Shown here one piece after another: positions 62,478 to 64,000 of a DNA stretch of 64,000 bases (position 1 is the stretch's first letter; each line of letters begins with the position of its first letter). A program made the translations under genes and the position numbers. Origin of the DNA: Rhodospirillales bacterium (GTDB lineage Bacteria; Pseudomonadota; Alphaproteobacteria; SMXQ01); NCBI GenBank assembly GCA_018666775.1, contig JABIXC010000007.1, positions 32,845 to 96,844 of the forward strand. Reading direction: 5' to 3'. The notes beneath the pieces are model-generated. The model was not told the DNA's origin. It saw nothing but the letters and a program-made list of their open reading frames with translations, and did not search any database.

Positions 62478-63980
62478 CTAACCGTTGGGGTTTTTGGGAT
62501 CCCCGTGATGGCCTTCGGCCACCAAAGCCGGCGGCAAACCGGTCCCAAAAATCGCCCTGAACAGCTTCTTTGTTTTCCACTTCATTAACTGCCAGATCCG
62601 AACACCCAGCAGCAAGAAGCCAATAACCCCGTGCTTCCCGTACATGGGTTTCCACCGCCAGGGGACGGAATAAATACTGACAAAGCCTTCGTTTTGAAGT
62701 TCAACCAGATCTTCTGGTGTCAAGTCGCCAACGGTGGTCACGGCAGAGCCATAACGCCGGTATTCTGAAAAATCATCTGTATGCAACTTGATGCCATTTT
62801 CACCCGCAACAGCCATGCGGTGAAATTCTGTGCCCGGATAAGGAACGGCCACAGCCAGATTGGCCTGTTTGATCTCCTTTGAATCACGCAAGAATTTCAA
62901 AAGGCTGTGCACTGTTTTGGCACTTTCCCCAGGAAGCCCGATCATGACGGAATTGAGAACCTCAACGCCGTGCTTGTTCATGATTTGGTTGGCTTCCGTA
63001 TAATATTTCAAGGGCACCTTCTTGTTCATGGTATCGCGAATGGATGGGTCCACGGATTCAAGGCCAAGAGACAAACGGATCAATCCGCATTCGGCCATGC
63101 GTTTAATGGTTGGATCATCTACCAAATTGGCGCGCGTGCTGCTTTCCCAAGTGAACTTCAGCCCTTCTTTTTCAATCAAATCACAAACTTTGAGAATGTG
63201 TTCTTTCTGGAACGTCAAGACGTCATCGACAAAGAAAATATGTTCAATGCCATAGTCATTAACGGCAATTTTCAATTCCTCAACCACGGATTCCGGGGAA
63301 CGCCGCAGAATTCTGGTTGTGTTCAATTCCTTTGATGCACAAAAAATACACTTCCAGGGGCACCCGCGCGTGGTTTGCACCAATGAAAAATGCCGCCGAC
63401 CCTCCAGGGTTCCCAGAAAATACTTTTCATGCTTGATAAGAGAACGATCCGGAATGGGCATGACATCAAATTCGCCTGTAAACACAGCCGTTTCATTAAC
63501 CCTAATCTCGCCTCCATCACGCCAGATAAGGCCCGACACCGTGCTGAGATCACCACCGGTTCCCAGCGAATCCAGGAACGTTGCCAAATGTTGTTCGGCC
63601 TCGCCTGCATAAACGTAATCAAAGCACGGCAACATCGCCTTTTCCTTGACGATGGTGGCATGGGACCCGCCGATAATGATCGGCATATCCGGCGCCTTTT
63701 CCTTGATCGCCTTGGCTAGTTCGACCTGAACATGAAAAAACGGCGTGTATGTGGTCAACCCAATGATGTCTGGTTTTTCCGCCAAAACCGCATCGACCAA
63801 TTCATCAACGTCCATATCATCAATGGCACCATCAATGATGAAAGCATCATGGCCCGCATCCTTGGCAATGGTTGCCAAAAGCGCAAGATTCATCGGCGGC
63901 CAGCTCGAATTGCTCCGGGCAAAATAGCCAAACAAACCGTAGGATTTTGTCCAGGAAGGATAAAGAAACCCAATTTTCAC
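62478..63980 (-). CDS. B12-binding-type radical SAM protein, copy C
   Basis: A 500-residue protein with a B12-binding-like N-terminus (DIIGLTTYTP, MPIIIGGSHATIV, YAGEAEQH) and radical SAM cluster RGCPWKCIFCAS (Cys 207, 211, 214). FFVDDVLTFQ and LSLGLESVDPSIRDTMNKKV are conserved radical SAM blocks, followed by a C-terminal region with hydrophobic helix (GVIGFLLLGVRIWQL). Typical size and layout for enzymes that methylate or rearrange unactivated carbons. Substrate unknown. It ends 2 bp from the convergent epimerase gene. This is the last gene in the window. Confidence 0.8.
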   Translation of the reverse strand: MKIGFLYPSWTKSYGLFGYFARSNSSWPPMNLALLATIAKDAGHDAFIIDGAIDDMDVDELVDAVLAEKPDIIGLTTYTPFFHVQVELAKAIKEKAPDMPIIIGGSHATIVKEKAMLPCFDYVYAGEAEQHLATFLDSLGTGGDLSTVSGLIWRDGGEIRVNETAVFTGEFDVMPIPDRSLIKHEKYFLGTLEGRRHFSLVQTTRGCPWKCIFCASKELNTTRILRRSPESVVEELKIAVNDYGIEHIFFVDDVLTFQKEHILKVCDLIEKEGLKFTWESSTRANLVDDPTIKRMAECGLIRLSLGLESVDPSIRDTMNKKVPLKYYTEANQIMNKHGVEVLNSVMIGLPGESAKTVHSLLKFLRDSKEIKQANLAVAVPYPGTEFHRMAVAGENGIKLHTDDFSEYRRYGSAVTTVGDLTPEDLVELQNEGFVSIYSVPWRWKPMYGKHGVIGFLLLGVRIWQLMKWKTKKLFRAIFGTGLPPALVAEGHHGDPKNPNG

Positions 63981-64000
63981 GCCCGATACTCCTTTGATGT

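Noticed and set aside
1..64000. CRISPR arrays, tRNA and rRNA genes, intact insertion sequences
   Set aside because: No regularly spaced repeats, cloverleaf sequences, rRNA landmarks or full transposase genes were noticed on reading both strands; small tRNA-like folds cannot be fully excluded without a covariance search.

Overview
The window looks like a surface-polysaccharide (O-antigen/LPS) biosynthesis island from an alphaproteobacterium, probably a marine Rhodospirillales-like lineage. This rests on moderate GC content, an N-formylglutamate amidohydrolase, a TorF/Gcw_chp-type porin, a GDCCVxC small protein and a very large sugar-nucleotide island. The taxonomic placement is an inference from gene content. 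No rRNA, tRNA, CRISPR array or intact mobile element was recognised.

Layout. 1-5101 is a flank of housekeeping-type genes: the end of an N-formylglutamate amidohydrolase, a lytic transglycosylase, an MFS transporter, a methyltransferase, a TorF-like porin, and a MerF-like protein paired with a GDCCVxC protein. 5098-8867 (minus) holds an O-antigen polymerase/ligase, mtnA and a Wzx-type flippase. 9069-18341 (plus) is a sugar operon: a cytidylyltransferase-PfkB kinase fusion, an epimerase, a split transketolase, an alcohol dehydrogenase, a HAD-like protein, an APH-like kinase and a GT-C membrane protein. 18449-21552 (minus) has a DPM1/GtrB-type glycosyltransferase and a second GT-C paralogue in inverted orientation. 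21665-27920 (plus) has a dehydratase, a methyltransferase, a SIS isomerase, a transaldolase, two SDR proteins and a GT2. 27931-39690 (minus) has a C-methyltransferase-like protein, another methyltransferase, two paralogous CgeB-like glycosyltransferases, HddC- and HddA-like enzymes, oxidoreductases, a nucleotide-sugar dehydrogenase and an epimerase. 39818-42637 (plus) encodes a membrane protein and a Wzm/Wzt ABC exporter. 42653-44561 (minus) has a methyltransferase, GmhB and GmhA. 44814-57131 has a large membrane protein (plus), then a minus-strand run: a GT2, a radical SAM protein, two B12-type radical SAM proteins, a 2-oxoglutarate oxygenase, a UPF0104 flippase-like protein and an aldolase/dehydrogenase fusion. 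57217-63980 holds a second GmhB, a NUDIX protein, second HddA and HddC copies, a ColD-type sugar 3-dehydratase, an epimerase and a third B12-type radical SAM protein.

How the genes may work together. Seven-carbon sugar chemistry recurs. Transketolase and transaldolase could make sedoheptulose 7-phosphate. SIS/GmhA isomerases, HddA-like kinases, GmhB phosphatases and HddC-like nucleotidyltransferases could turn it into activated heptoses, with two nearly complete sets present. Dehydratases, epimerases, SDRs, a 3-dehydratase, methyltransferases and radical SAM enzymes could then diversify the sugars. Glycosyltransferases assemble them and two export routes (Wzx/Wzy-like and Wzm/Wzt) are both present. 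The enzyme families are well supported by motifs; specific substrates and the integrated pathway are inference.
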